Assembly (NCBI GenBank): GCA_021613375.1
Contig: CM038721.1
Location: 2,430,486 to 2,494,485 of the forward strand
DNA from: Megaleporinus macrocephalus
Lineage: Eukaryota > Chordata > Actinopteri > Characiformes > Anostomidae
Direction of reading: 5' to 3'
Length of the DNA stretch: 64,000 nt
Positions 24,584-36,415 of the stretch are shown here, piece by piece. How positions within the stretch are numbered: position 1 is the stretch's first letter; every line of letters begins with the position of its first letter. Made by a program: the position numbers and the translations under genes. The notes beneath the pieces are model-generated. The model was not told where the DNA came from, made no database searches, and saw only the letters and a list, made by a program, of their open reading frames with translations.

Positions 24584-24865
24584 GATTTTACTATATTTAT
24601 ATCTATTTTTATACTTATTTTTTTTTTACTTTTGTCTTATTCTTGGTTTTAGTTTCTATTCATTTATTTATTTGTTTTACTTTTACAATCGTACTTAATT
24701 TGGTCTGTTCTTGTTGTTTCTTTTATATTTTAAGTAGTCATTAAAATTAATTTTAATTTATTTTCAATCCCTTTTTGTTTAAAAATTATAATGCCTGGCG
24801 ACATTGTAAACGAGGGTCTTCCTCAATGAAAATAAAGATTGATTGATTGATTAATTGATTGATTA
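24256..24865 (+). repeat. Repeat tail, AT-rich with ATT run
   Basis: The left part contains GGTTCCTGTCAAGGTTCCTC and GAGGGAGCATCTCCTTGG words that also occur, diverged, near 27945. An AT-rich stretch with an ATT run (24549-24584) then ends GAAAATAAAGATTGATTGAT, the LINE-type 3' tail seen at 27030 and 60440. Confidence 0.5.
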
Positions 24866-25539
24866 AGACTGGAATTCCAATGTTTTTAGGATACAGCACT
24901 AGAAACAGGAAAGAATTGTCCCCAGAAAAAAAGGAAAAAAGAAAAAACTGGGAAATGCATATCTCAGATTTTCATCAACTGTGCGGCGCGCTGATAAACG
25001 GGGCTTGTAGTGGTTCCATTAAATCAAGTGGCCAGTCCATGAATGGCGGCCAGGAGTGAGTGAGAGAGTCCTGATGTAGCGTGGAAATAAAAGAATTTCT
25101 CACTCCCTCTAGCACTCTCGCCGAGCGCATCCACATCTCCTGTGACAAGCGTGACAACACACCATGACGATCACAGAAATTGCCTATTATAGATGACAGT
25201 TCCGCTAAAGCTGGCGCATGCGACACCCCCCGCAACCCCAACCCCCTTCTTTTTATAATGTATTGTGCAGGTAGGGTTGGGGGAGGGGAGGGGGGGCACA
25301 GACTCTGAGCTGCAGACACGTACACAGCTGATCTATTACTTTGTCTCAGTGTTGTTTACGCTCCTCTGCGAAAGGGTGACAAAACATTGCCCTGCTGTGC
25401 CGAAACTTTGGGCGAGGAAACAAACAGTTAAGCTAATCAAAACAAGAAACGTGTCCGGCCTAAACCTGCTGACCAAATCTCAGAAATCCTCATGTCCTCT
25501 TTGGGGTCCGTGGAACTTAATCAGTGCTCACAACAGGAT
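24866..25539. other. Non-repetitive island
   Basis: About 24960-25330 is single-copy in appearance. A minus frame at 24975-25325 and a plus frame at 25265-25660 overlap each other and match nothing known. Confidence 0.35.
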
Positions 25540-25912
25540 TTTCAGAGCATTAAAGGAGCGGTGTGTAATATTTAGGGGGCGGGTCTATTACCGGAAATGG
25601 ACTATAACATACAAAGCTATGTTTCCGTTAGCGTTTAACTACAAATCATTGTGTTTTTGATTAGAGTGAGCTTTTATATCTACATAGCAGCATCTCATCT
25701 TCAACAGAAGCTACCACAGCCATGTTTCTACAGTATCCCAGAACAGAACAGACACACTGCAGCAGCAGCATGAACTAGGTGGCGCTATAGCTCCAGCTGA
25801 AAGGTGCAGGGCTCTGATGAGACTCTAAGAGTTTTCTTCCTCTTCTCTACATTCTGTATCACATGTAGTTGTAATTTTATTCTTTTTATATTACTTCTGT
25901 ACTGGTTTGACT
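25540..25912 (+). repeat. Dispersed repeat, same family, copy 2
   Basis: Nearly identical to copy 1 through the AGGTGGCGCTATAG box and the CTGTACTGGTTTGACTATAC end. It runs head-to-tail into copy 3. Confidence 0.7.
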
Positions 25913-26200
25913 ATACAGTGTGGAGTAGAGGAGTAGCATTAAAGGAGCGGTGTGTAATATTTAGGGGGCGGGTCTATTACCGGAAATGGACTATAACATA
26001 CAAAGCTATGTTTTCGTTAGCGTTTAACTACAAATCATTGTGTTTTTGATTAGAGTGAGCTTTCATATCTACATAGCAGCAGCTCATCTTCAACAGAAGC
26101 TGCCACCGCCATGTTTCTATGGTAGGCCAGAACAGAACAGACACACACAGCAGCAGCATGAACTAGGTGGCGCTATAGCACCAGCTGAAAGATGCAAGGG
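25912..26200 (+). repeat. Dispersed repeat, same family, copy 3 (3' truncated)
   Basis: It starts CTATACAGTGTGGAGTAGAG inside the end of copy 2 and stops after GCACCAGCTGAAAGATGCA, where the next repeat begins. Copies 2 and 3 are tandem and very alike, so the duplication is probably recent. Confidence 0.7.
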
Positions 26201-26204
26201 TGGT

Positions 26205-26330
26205 CTGTCCTGGTCCTGGAGATCTACCCTCCTGCAGAGTTTACTTCCAAACCCAATCTAACACAGGTGGTCCAGGTAATCAGGGCTTTCAGGGGCGTGT
26301 GGCTGTACGAGTGAACTGGATCAAAGAGAA
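26205..26330 (+). repeat. Dispersed fish repeat fragment
   Basis: TCCTGGTCCTGGAGATCTAC, CCTCCTGCAGAGTTTACTTC and CAGGTAATCAGGGCTTTCAG are words of a widespread fish repeat. The hairpin piece at 7681-7850 is a related fragment. Confidence 0.45.
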
Positions 26331-26412
26331 TTAACATTGAAATGTTTTAATGTGGCACATGTGAGCTGTATGCGAAAATTGGTTGGAACTCGTTAGCAGT
26401 ACAAAGAGAAAC

Positions 26413-27045
26413 GCATTGGTTGATTTTTATTTATAAAACACTCTTCGGTCATTTGCCAGAATACATCACTTCATTGATGAGTATAAATAACAGTAACTAT
26501 CAGACTCTAGTGGTTGGATCAGCTGCCAGGTACCAAGAGTTTTACTGAACTGTGAGAATCTACTTTTAGCTACAGTACAGCTGGAATCTACAACAGGAAA
26601 CACTAAAACTCAGCTCACTGTCACTCAATCATTTAAAACTTTTAATATCTAACCACATTCAGACAGCCTGTTTTTTTTAATCATTTTTGTGATTTAATTA
26701 ATTCTTTATTTTATTTCATTGTTATTTTATTTTTTTATTATTCTTTTATTATTATTATTATATATTTTATTTTCCTCTTAAATTTCCTTTTTACAATTTT
26801 AATTTTTATTATTTTAATCTCTTACCCTCTTTTTTATCTTAATTTCTTACTAATTCAATCTTTTATCTTTTTTTTAGTATTATTATTATTTCTATTTTTT
26901 TATATTTACTGTTATTTTTATGATGATTAAATTTTGTTTTTATGTTCTTTATGTCAATCCCTGTCCATGTAAATGCTCGGCTACACTGAAAATGAGGTTT
27001 GCCCTCAATGTACATGCGGGCTCAAATAAAGATTGATTGATTATT
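26413..27045 (+). pseudogene. LINE reverse-transcriptase C-terminal fragment with 3' tail
   Basis: The plus strand reads HWLIFIYKTLFGHLPEYITS, then a broken stretch with LSSLSLNHLKLLIS, which fits the end of a Rex/CR1-type non-LTR reverse transcriptase. Stops interrupt it. A long AT-rich 3' region follows and ends AATAAAGATTGATTGATTA, a typical short tandem tail. The 3' word TGAAAATGAGG...CCCTCAATGTA is shared with the tail at 60400-60450. Confidence 0.6.
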
Positions 27046-27049
27046 GATT

Positions 27050-27695
27050 GTTTATCAGCAGCTCCACACATCATTACTACTGCTTACCCTTATTACAACC
27101 ACCAATCAGCTTCTTACCAATCAGTTATACAACGGCACCAGAATGTCACCACAGCCGCATTTAAGGTGGAACAGGTAAACTTGAACAACAAGCTGGTGAA
27201 CGTTCTTCTCAGGAAATGTTGCCAGTGTTAAAAGAACAATTAGGGTGATGTAATATGATTACATCATCCTTAAAGGTGAGCTCGGTCTAATCCATTTGCT
27301 GACTCTGCTAGAGAACGGACAACAGGTAGGTTTAACAGGTAGGTATACAGGTAAGTAATTCACTCCCATGCACACTCACACGGTTTCAACACCTTCGCCT
27401 CATCACACATACTGCTACTGTTTAACTATCTCTCACTTGGCTCCGCCCATTTGGTTTATGTAGAAAGATTGCCATGTATTGGGATTATACAGTCTTACTC
27501 CTGAGCCCAACTAACTCTCTCTCTTTACTCTTCCTGAGGTAATGACTGTCCTCCCGTCTGTTGAACGCTGTTGAAGGACTGATCATCAGGGTCTCCTCCC
27601 CACCATCACCAGCCAGCTCTCCTGTCCATCTGTGTCTACTGCTACACCCTCAGTTACATCACTGTACCATCCAGATGCACCAGCATTGAGATAGG
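27050..27695. other. No gene seen
   Basis: Mixed sequence between two LINE-related repeats. The poly-His/Tyr frame at 27037 is not a gene. Confidence 0.4.
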
Positions 27696-28115
27696 ATGGG
27701 ACTGTTTCAGCTCACGCCCACTTTATATAAAGCCTCAGTCAGAGACTGCCTCAGTCAGAGACTGCCTCAGTCAGAGACTGCCTCAGTCAAAGACTGCCTC
27801 AGTCAAAGACTGCCTCTACCTGTGCAGCTTCTAAAGCTTTGCTATCCAGATTTCAAACAGAGACTCCTTTCTTTGGAGTTTAGTTTATTAAACTGTAAAT
27901 ACTGTTTGATCAGAGGAGGACGGGTCTCCCCTTGTGAGTCTGGTTCCTCCCAAGGTTTCTTCCTCCAGTCTGAGGGAGGTGTTCTTGCCACTGTTGCCTC
28001 TGTCTTGCTCACTGGGGGGGTATATGTTGTAACTGTCTGTTTTCAAAACTCTGTAAAGCTGCTTTGAGACAACATCGTTGCAAAAAGCGCTACATAAATA
28101 AACTTGACTTGACAT
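27696..28115 (+). repeat. Dispersed repeat with 16-bp tandem run
   Basis: CCTCAGTCAGAGACTG is repeated five times at 27733-27812 (the last two have one change). The remainder has CTCCCAAGGTTTCTTCCTCC and ends TAAAGCTGCTTTGAGACAAC then AAAAAGCGCTACATAAATAA, a 3' end common to many fish LINE/SINE copies. The ORFs over it are incidental. Confidence 0.55.
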
Positions 28116-28886
28116 GTTATGACTGTAATATGACATTCAATATATTAAACTGCTTTGGGTAAACAATAATGTGACCTCAGTAAAGACTGGCCAGTGTAAT
28201 CTATGTTTAGTCTATGTTTAGTCATTTACATAACTAATCATTGTGTTTGGGTTCTACTGGAGTAGACTTGCATGCTTCAGTTCATACTGTACATCTGTAT
28301 TCACTCACACTCTGTTAGAGCTCCTGTGTCTATAAGCTCCGCCTCCCTAATGACAACACATGCATCTAAATTTAGGTCACCAACTTCTAGGCAAGAATAA
28401 AACAGGGGAGTAGCTCCAGCAGTGTGGATATTACTGCTCTGGATGAGCAGCCGTTCTGTTTCACAGCCTACACTATAATATCCCAGGTATGTTTATTTTA
28501 TATAAACTGTACATACACTGGTTTTCTGGTTTTGATCCAGTGGGTCCTGAATTTGACTGCATCACTATGAAATTCTGAACACAGGTGAGATGTGCTGTAT
28601 CGATCAGGTTCAGATAAAACTGTACTGTGTTTAAACTTTATTGATTATTGTCTCTGATGTGGTCAGAGCAGCTATGCTGGACTTTGTAAGCTGTAGGTTC
28701 AGCTCACTTATTCCCAAAGTCCTGTTTTAAGTTTGCTTGGCTTTTTGAACCGAACGCAGCTGGAGCTCCAGCAGCTCTACGCTTCCATACACAGGAGTTA
28801 CTGATGCATCCCGCACGCCCAGGCGAATCCATGCTGTTCAGAAGGCGCAATGAGCTGCTAGATACATGCTAAAAATAAAGGACCTT

Positions 28887-28889
<3 letters not shown>
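28116..28889. other. No gene seen
   Basis: Unclassified intronic sequence, no repeat or exon signal recognised. Confidence 0.4.

Positions 28890-28918
<29 letters not shown>
28890..28918. repeat. (TA)n microsatellite
   Basis: AT run abutting a transposase remnant. Confidence 0.97.
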
Positions 28919-28919
<1 letters not shown>

Positions 28920-28922
<3 letters not shown>

Positions 28923-29300
28923 GGTCTGGAAAATGTTTTTGAAACTCTCAACCGATCTGGGTCTGAATCCATCCTTGCAGATCACGTACAGCATACATGC
29001 TGATGGTTTTCTCTGGGGTGGATGGGATCTTCCAGCAAGACATTGAGACACGTCACATGACTAGAAATGTCCCACACTGGTTGGAAGAGCTGACCAAGAC
29101 TTCCAAGTCCTACCCTGGACCCCTAATTCCTCAGACTTGAACCCAACTGAGCATCTGTGGAACCGCCTGGATGGAGGTGTTGGCTCTATGGATCCTCCTC
29201 CACGCTCCCTCCAGCAGCTGTGGGATGCACTGCAGTCAGTATGATACCTCCAGATACCTGTGACCTCCTACCAGGACCTTACTGAGTCTCCCAGTCCGTC
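28920..29300 (+). pseudogene. Tc1/mariner-type transposase C-terminal remnant
   Basis: The plus strand encodes, with breaks, a transposase C-terminal region with PNSSDLNPTEHLWNRL, the motif around the third catalytic residue, followed by SLQQLWDALQS. Several stops and frame changes interrupt it. A TA microsatellite abuts it at 28890-28918. The same sequence in reverse orientation is found at about 46380-47250, where it is split by a MITE. No terminal repeats are seen around this copy. Confidence 0.7.
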
Positions 29301-30639
29301 TATATATGGTTTATATGATATTTGCATATAAGGATCTCGGAGAACCCTCCAGGATTGCAGGTGTATCAACCAGCACGCCGTTGATATCCAGCCTTACTGG
29401 ACGCGGAGAAGCTCCAGAGCTGCTGCGGAAGAGCGCCCGGCTGCTCATCAACTGCACTGCGCGGCCTTGTTTTCCGCCAGCGCTGTCTGCTAGCGTGTTT
29501 GTTCATCTCTCATCAAATCTCCCACGGGCGAGCTCTCCGCTCTGCCTCAGCCTCTCACCGAGGCAGCGAACACAAAAATAAAACAGAGGTGCCAGGGCTG
29601 CGAATCTTAACCACAGGGTGCGCACAAATTAGCGACTTAAGCGAGCGTTCCGCAACGTTTCCCGAGAACTTCGCGGAGAGGCTAGAGCGTGCCTCGCGCC
29701 GAGGGTGTGAAATTTTTAATTTCCTGACAAACTGGCTCTTGGCATCTGACGGAGAGGCGTAAACGCTCGGAAGGTGGCGTTAAGGAATCTGCATATCGTC
29801 TCCCCCATCGTTCCGGAAGCGCGTGCAGATTAGGCGGGTTTAAATCACGTCTAATGGTGTTGTGGCGGCGGAGATCGGACCGCTTTACAGTCATTAAATT
29901 GATTTAGTGCGCTTTCTTTGAGCGGCCAATAATGACCCCCTCGTCTCCGCGCGACACACACCTCCATCTCCATTTTCACACGACTTTAAGAGGCAGAGGA
30001 CGGCCTTGACACCCTCGCGCCGTCCCCCGTTCGTCCGTAATGAGGGTCAGCTGCGCGGCATCCTTCAGACGGTCAGCTCGTGACAAGAGAAAGAGTGAAG
30101 AGAGAGTGAAAGAGTGAGAGAGTGAGAAAGAGTGAAGCATCATTAAGAGACACCGCGTATCTGTTAGCTACGAAGTAAAAAGACTAATAACAGCTTCAGT
30201 GCGACGTAAACACGCTCATCCATCATTAGCCAGCAGGCTGACTGTACTGACTTGTGATCTGAGGGTTAAATTATCTGAACAGTGAACATCAGCTTCGGTC
30301 CATCCTACTGGACATCACCTTCATGAGCAACCTGGTACACGGTGTAATACACACTGTACTGTGAACCCCAAACCCTGAAAGGTTCACAGTAAGAACTTTA
30401 ATCTACTTTGTGTTTGACGTCCAGATGAAAGCGAGTAGCCAGTATAGGTAACACTAGCGACTAGTAAGCTCCAAGTAACTAGTGTAGCTAACTAAATAAT
30501 ATGAGGGTGGAGCTTATTTACACAGGCTCATTTTCTTTTTATTATTTGTTCTGTTTCGACATGTTTCTGGTTGGTCACTACGGTGTCTCACTGTAAACCA
30601 GCCAATGAGAGCAGAGCTCAGGGAATTATGAGGATGAGG
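29301..30639. other. Non-repetitive, CpG-containing island
   Basis: About 29330-30080 is one of the more GC- and CpG-rich stretches of the window and looks single-copy. GAGAGTGA runs follow at 30085-30135. Regulatory element is possible; no coding exon seen. Confidence 0.35.
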
Positions 30640-32100
30640 CTGGGTGGCTGCAGTTAAGTGGATGGGGCTGGGTCACTAGAGATGGAAGGAATGAGCTGGG
30701 TGGATGGGGCTGAGAAGAAGAGGCTGGGAGGAGGGGTTGGGTGGTTGCAGTTAGGTGGATGGGGCTGGAAGGATGAGGCTGGGTCGCTGGAGATGGAAGG
30801 ATGGAGCTGGGAGGATGGGACAGGATGGCTGGATTTGGGTGCAAGGGGCTAGGAAAATGGGTATGGAAGGATGGGGCTAGGTGGATGGGGCTAAGTGGAT
30901 GGGCCTGGGAGAATGGGGATGGAAGGATGGGGATGGAAGGATGGGGATGGAAGGATGGGGCTGGGAGGATGGGGTTGGGTGGCTGCAGTTAAGTGGATGG
31001 GGCTGGGTAAATGGGGCTGGATGGATGGAGATTTGTGGATGGGGCGGGGAGAATGAGGCTGGGAATGGAAGGATGGGGCTGGGTGGCTGGCGATGGAAGT
31101 TGAGGCTGGGAGGATGGGGCTGGGAAGATGGGAATGGGTGGCTGGATTTGGGTGGAAGGGGCTGGAAGAATGGGGATGGAAGGATGGGGCTAGGTGGATG
31201 TGGCTGGGAGGATGTGGCTGGGAGGTTGGGGCTGAGAGGAAGGGGCTGGGAGGATGGGGCTGGGAGGATGGGGATGGAAGGATGGGGCTAGGTGGATATG
31301 GCTGGCAGGATGGGGCTGAGAGGAAGGGGCTGGGAGGATGGGGCTGGGAAGATGGGGATGGAAGGATGGGGCTAGGTGTATGGGGCTGAGAGGAAAGGGC
31401 TGGGGGGACGGGGCTGAGAGGAAAGGGCTGGGGGGACGGGGCTAAGAGGATAGGGCAGGGAGGATGGGCCTGGATGGATGGGGATGTGTGGATAGGGAGG
31501 ATGAGGCTGGGTTGCTGGAGATGGAAGGATGGGCCTGTGTGGCTGGGGATGGAATTTAGGGCTGGGAGGATGTGGCTGGATGGATAGATTTGGGTGGAAG
31601 GGGCTGGGTGGATGGGGCTGGGAAGATGGGGATAGAAGGATGGGGCTAGGTGTATGGGGCTGAGAGGAAAGGGCTGGGGGAAAGGGGCTAAGAAGATGGG
31701 GCTGGGAGAATGGGGGTGGAAGGATGGGGCTGGGAGGAGGGGTTGGGTGACTGCAGTTAGTTGGATGGGGCTGGGAGGATGGGCCTGGATGGATGGAGAT
31801 GTGTGGATGGGGAGGATGGGGCTGGGTTGCTGGAGATGGAAGGATGGGCCTGGGTGGCTGAGAATGGAAGTTAGGGCTGGGAGGATGTGGCTGGATGGCT
31901 GGATTTGGGTGGAAGGGGCTGGAAGGATGGGGCTTGGTGGATGGGGCTAGGTGGATGGGGCTGATAGGAAGGGGCTGGGAGTATGGGGCTAGGTGGATGG
32001 GGCTAGGTGGATGGGGCTGGGAGGATAGGGCTAGGTGGATGGTGCTAAGTGGATGGGGCTGGATGGATGGGGCTAGGTGGATGGGGCTGGGTGGACAGAC
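30640..32100. repeat. G-rich GGATGGGGCTGGG minisatellite
   Basis: Short irregular units built from GGATGGGGCTGGGTGGAT, GGAAGGATGGGGCT and GGCTGGGAGGATG. The plus strand is strongly G-rich with almost no C runs, giving repetitive Gly/Trp/Asp or Pro/His/Ser frames that are artefacts. Runs of GGGG every 6-15 bases make G-quadruplex formation possible. Confidence 0.95.
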
Positions 32101-33790
32101 TTGGGTAGGCAGGCTGGGGAACATGATTTACAAGTTCTACAACATACAGAAGAAACTTTACAAGCATATCAAGTTTTCCACCTGGAATAATTACCTGTTA
32201 AGTACATCCGGTAACAAACAAAGACACTTACAGAATGCATCCCAACCGGAACCTGAAACCCAACCATCAGCGGCAGGAGATCATGGCCTTCTGTCCCTGT
32301 ACTTTATAAACCTTAGTGCCCACCTACTTCCTGCGAGAGGGTCCAGACTTGATCTAGGCCAAAATTAAGCCAAAACAAAGCCATGACTGAGACCGTATAG
32401 CTTACCCAGGTAACTGACTAGCTCTTGAATGCCATTTTTCCTTCCTGACCAGGATATTACACCAGCACCGAATAGTGAGTAGAAAGAAAATTCAAGGTAG
32501 AAAAGGATCCAGGAGAAATCCATTGACAGCAAAGTGAGGCACTTATCCTTTCAGAATTGAAAAATAGAGACGGAGAGGGAGAGTCAGTCTCAGACTTCCG
32601 GCAAAGAGTAAACAGCAGCCCTGTTTGCGACACTGACACGCTGAATGCAAAATTGTTTCTTTATCCAGCCGGCAGTCAGTTTATTTGTGTTTCTTTGCGC
32701 CCGCCCATCTGTTGATGAAACCACATGTCACGTTAGCTTCAAAAGCACACCATCATTTGTCTCTGCGAGCGAGCAAGAGAGCGAGCGAGCGAGCAAGAGA
32801 GCGAGTGGTTACTGTGCACAGTGCAGTGTGTGTGCTGCATCGCCAGCTGAAGCTAAACCAGTCAGTCAGCCATGAAATGCTTTGGTTAACTGGTGTGTGC
32901 AGGAAAGAAGCCCTGGGCTTATTTGCCGTAGCACAGTGCCGGGTAGGTTAACCTCTTATGACAGCGCTGACGAAACGCTGACAGGCGGGTGGAGCCAACA
33001 GGCACGGCGGGGAAAGTTCGGCCGGACGTTCTTTGTGGCGCGAGGAGAGGCTGCTACTCCTCGGCTACGCTCCCCTCTCTCACCAAACACAAGCACTTTC
33101 ACCACAGTTCACACTCGGCCATCCTAAAAACAGACCTGTCAGAAAACAAAAGCCCTGTTAGGTCAGAACAGCCAACCTCGGGCCGCCTCGCACCCACTTA
33201 CATTAACATAAAGGGCAGAGGAACGGAATCTCTCCCTGTCACGGCTGCGGATGCTCCGGCCATGAGTCACCGCTAGATCATCGCCGCTTCTCGAGTTATT
33301 GGGAGGAAAAGCTCTGCTCGCTGACAGCAGTCGGAGATATTACTCCGGGTCTGAGATCCAAGCGGGGCACCCAGTGTCTCTCGGTGATCACTTCTGCAGA
33401 ATCATGCACTGATCAAGCAATGAAATTCAATCAAAGAGCAGAAGCAGGATGAAGGGATCGGAGAGTAATTCAATCAAAACAATGGCACAACACCAGGGCC
33501 TATGAGGACGACGTAGCCTGAGGATCCTTGAGGAAAGAAAAAAAGAAAAAAAAACAGTCCTCAATATCCTTCCCGGATAACAGCAGAATGAGTTATAAGG
33601 AAACGGCTCCACCAAAAGGTCCCATTTGGGAGGAAATCAGTGTAATGTACTGAAGGGGAGGTGCATTAAGTTAATTAGCTCGTGTTTTGTTTTTATGTTC
33701 TCTTTCGTTTCTGATAACAGGATGTTCGACAAATCTCCCAGAGCGCAGCAAGACGAAAACAAAAACATCTCTACCAAAAGAAATGTTGGA
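32101..33790. other. Non-repetitive island
   Basis: About 32440-33620 is single-copy in appearance. A GAGCGAGCGAGC run lies at 32765-32805. Overlapping short frames on both strands are not convincing. Confidence 0.35.
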
Positions 33791-34730
33791 AAAATCAATC
33801 AATCAATCAACCAACCAACCAACCAACCAACCAACCAATCAATCAATCAACTATTATTTTCACTGGGTAATACATTGAGGTTGACCCTTATTTTTACTGG
33901 ATTAGAACATTTACAACTTAAAGGCTCTGAAAAAGAAACTCAAGTGGATTTGAATCTGGTAAACGAAACTGAAAGAAAGATAAAAAATGTCAATAAGATT
34001 TCATTAAGAAACAGAAAAATTCAAATTAATAAGATTTCAACACCAAAGGACAAACAAGTAACTGCTGAATGAAAAGATTATAAAAAGTAAAAATCAATGA
34101 ATCAATCAACCAAGCTACCAACCAACTAATCAATCAATCAACCAACAAACCAATCAATGAACTATTATTTTCACTGGGTAATACATTGAGGTTGACCCCT
34201 ATTTTTACTGGATTAGAACATTTACAACTGAAAGGCTCTGAAAAAGAAACTCAAGTGGATTTGAATCTAGTAAACGAAACTGAAAGAAAGATGAAAAATG
34301 TCAATAAGAATTCATTAAGAAACAGAAAAAGTCTAATTAATAAGATTTCAACACCAAAGGACAAACAAGTAACTGCTGAATGAAAAGATTATAAAAAGTA
34401 AAAATCAATCAATCAATCAATCAACCAAGCTGCCAACCAACCAATCAATCAATCAACCAACCAATCAACCAACCAACCAATCAATTAACTATTATTTTCA
34501 CTGGGTAATACATTGAGGTTGACCCTTATTTTTACTGGATTAGAACATTTACAACCTAAAGGCTCTGAAAAAAAACTCAAATGGATTTGAATCTAGTAAA
34601 CGAAACTGAAAGAAAGATAAAAAATGTCAATAAGAATTCATTAAGACACAGAAAAAATTCAAATTAATAAGATTTCAACAGGACCAACAGGTAATGGCTA
34701 AATGAAAAGATTATAAAAAGTAAAAAACAA
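33791..34730 (+). repeat. Three tandem copies of a 310-bp unit
   Basis: Each copy begins with an AATC/AACC run of different length, then CTATTATTTTCACTGGGTAA, GGATTAGAACATTTACAAC and AATTAATAAGATTTCAACA, and ends with AAAAGATTATAAAAAGTAAA. CTATTATTTT starts at 33851, 34162 and 34489. The first two copies share an open frame of about 65 codons ending at the same TGA; the third loses it through small indels. I do not recognise the peptide. Confidence 0.9.
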
Positions 34731-35589
34731 ATAAAGACAAACGGTAACAGAACTCAAATCATACGGCTTTTGCGAGTCCAACATTCTGGACGCTGCATCA
34801 ACACCTCCCAGCGTTCTGGATGTAGATAAATATGATCTAGAGGGTGTCCACATGTCCTGGAGCTCAGCAAGACGAAGTGTCACATAATCAGTAGAGTTTT
34901 TACTAATTAAGCAAAGAGATACAATTTGCCGATTACCACTTTAGTTCCTTAACTCTGAAGATACCTTCAGAATGTTGTTCAGCACATGTTCAGACTGAGT
35001 GTTCAGTAACGCTGTACCACTGTTTACTCTGTGGATTAAATGAATTAGTTAAATATTTATTAATTACTCTGTACATTATTGTTTTTTTCATGTTTTGAAT
35101 ACAGTGTATATATAATTCATGAATAATACTGTTGGAAAGAGAGACCGGCTCTTTGCTATCTCGATATTGTCCAATCCGCCCCCTTAAGCGCACCTGCTCT
35201 AGATAAAACGAGGTGACTGTGATTGATTTTTTGAACTTCTTTGAGCATCAACATTTGCAATACATGGAATTTAATATCAATGTTTGCTGATGTAGTATAT
35301 CAATGTTTTCCTGCAATCTAGAAGTTGCAGGAACGTTTCACCATGTTCTGGATGTGGCCTCAATGTTTCGCAGCTGTGGAATATTTTTTACAAACTATGG
35401 TATCTGTTGCACACTGAATGCCACAGGGTTTACAAGATTGTTTATGGTTTAGCGACACCCATCGTTTAGGGTTTTGGCTTAGCAGATCCTGCCCCAGCCC
35501 TAAGCCTTGGAGCTACCGATCTGGCCTGACGGGTGGAGGTTGGTTGACCTGTTGACAGCCTGGACTTGGGGTTAGACCATGTTCAGACC
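34731..35589. other. No gene seen
   Basis: Unclassified intronic sequence between two tandem repeats. Confidence 0.4.
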
Positions 35590-36232
35590 AGACCAGGGTT
35601 GAGCGCAGGGTTGTGGTAGGGAGTTAGGGGTAGTTAGGGGTAGTTAGGGGAGTTAGGGGGAGTTAGGGGTAGTTTGGTGTATTTTGTTTGCTTTGATTTC
35701 AGTTTAGTTAGATTCCATAAGATCTCTGTGGGACGTATGGGACGGGTGCCCTTTGTTTATCTACCCTTTTCTCCTGTTTTGTGGTAGGGAGTTAGGGGTA
35801 GTTAGGGGAGTTAGGGGTAGTTAGGGGAGTTAGGGGGAGTTAGGGGTAGTTTGGTGTATTTTGTTTGCTTTGATTTCAGTTTAGTTAGATTCCATAAGAG
35901 CTCTGTGGGACGTAGGGGACGGGTGCCCTTTGTTTATCTACCCTTTTCTCCTGTTTTGTGGTAGGGAGTTAGGGGTAGTTAGGGGTAGTTAGATGTGTAA
36001 GGGGTAGTTTGGTGTATTTTGTTTGCTTTGTTTTCAGTTTAGTTAGATTCCATAAGATCTCTGTGGGACGTAGGGGACGGGTGCCCTTTGTTTATCTACC
36101 CTTTTCTCCTGTTTTGTGGTAGGGAGTTAGGGGGAGTTAGGGGTAGTTAGATGTGTAAGGGGTAGTTTGGTGTATTTTGTTTGCTTTGTTTTTAGTTTAG
36201 TTAGATTTAACTCTTCAGTTGTTTTGTTTATT
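35590..36232 (+). repeat. 170-bp tandem repeat with TTAGGGG blocks
   Basis: GTGGTAGGGAGTTAGGGGTA recurs at 35613, 35781, 35958 and 36116. Each unit has a variable run of AGTTAGGGG, then TTTGGTGTATTTTGTTTGCT, TTAGTTAGATTCCATAAGA and GGACGGGTGCCCTTTGTTTA. It is the plus-strand arm of an inverted pair with 37622-38702. Confidence 0.93.
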
Positions 36233-36415
36233 TTGGTGTTTGCCCGTCCCTGAAGACACGGTCCATCCATGACTCATTTGTGGTCAATGAACTTGCAGTC
36301 TTCTGGTTTAAACAGTGTCTGGTTTGGTCTGGCAGAAGTCAGGGGAGAGAACCCACTCTCAATTTCTGTTACGGCCTGACCCCAGACCAGCTCGTAACAG
36401 TAGACGAAGCTGATA
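36233..36415 (+). repeat. Inverted repeat arm, left
   Basis: Holds AACTTGCAGTCTTCTGGTTT, GGTTTGGTCTGGCAGAAGTC and GAGAACCCACTCTCAATTTC. Its diverged reverse complement is at 37622-37800. Confidence 0.85.

Noticed and set aside
24975..25325. 116-codon minus frame
   Set aside because: No domain; low-complexity Pro end from a poly-C tract; a plus frame overlaps. More likely non-coding single-copy sequence.
31372..32124. 250-codon Pro/Ser/His-rich minus frame and Gly/Trp/Asp plus frames
   Set aside because: Products of the G-rich minisatellite composition; no start context or domain.
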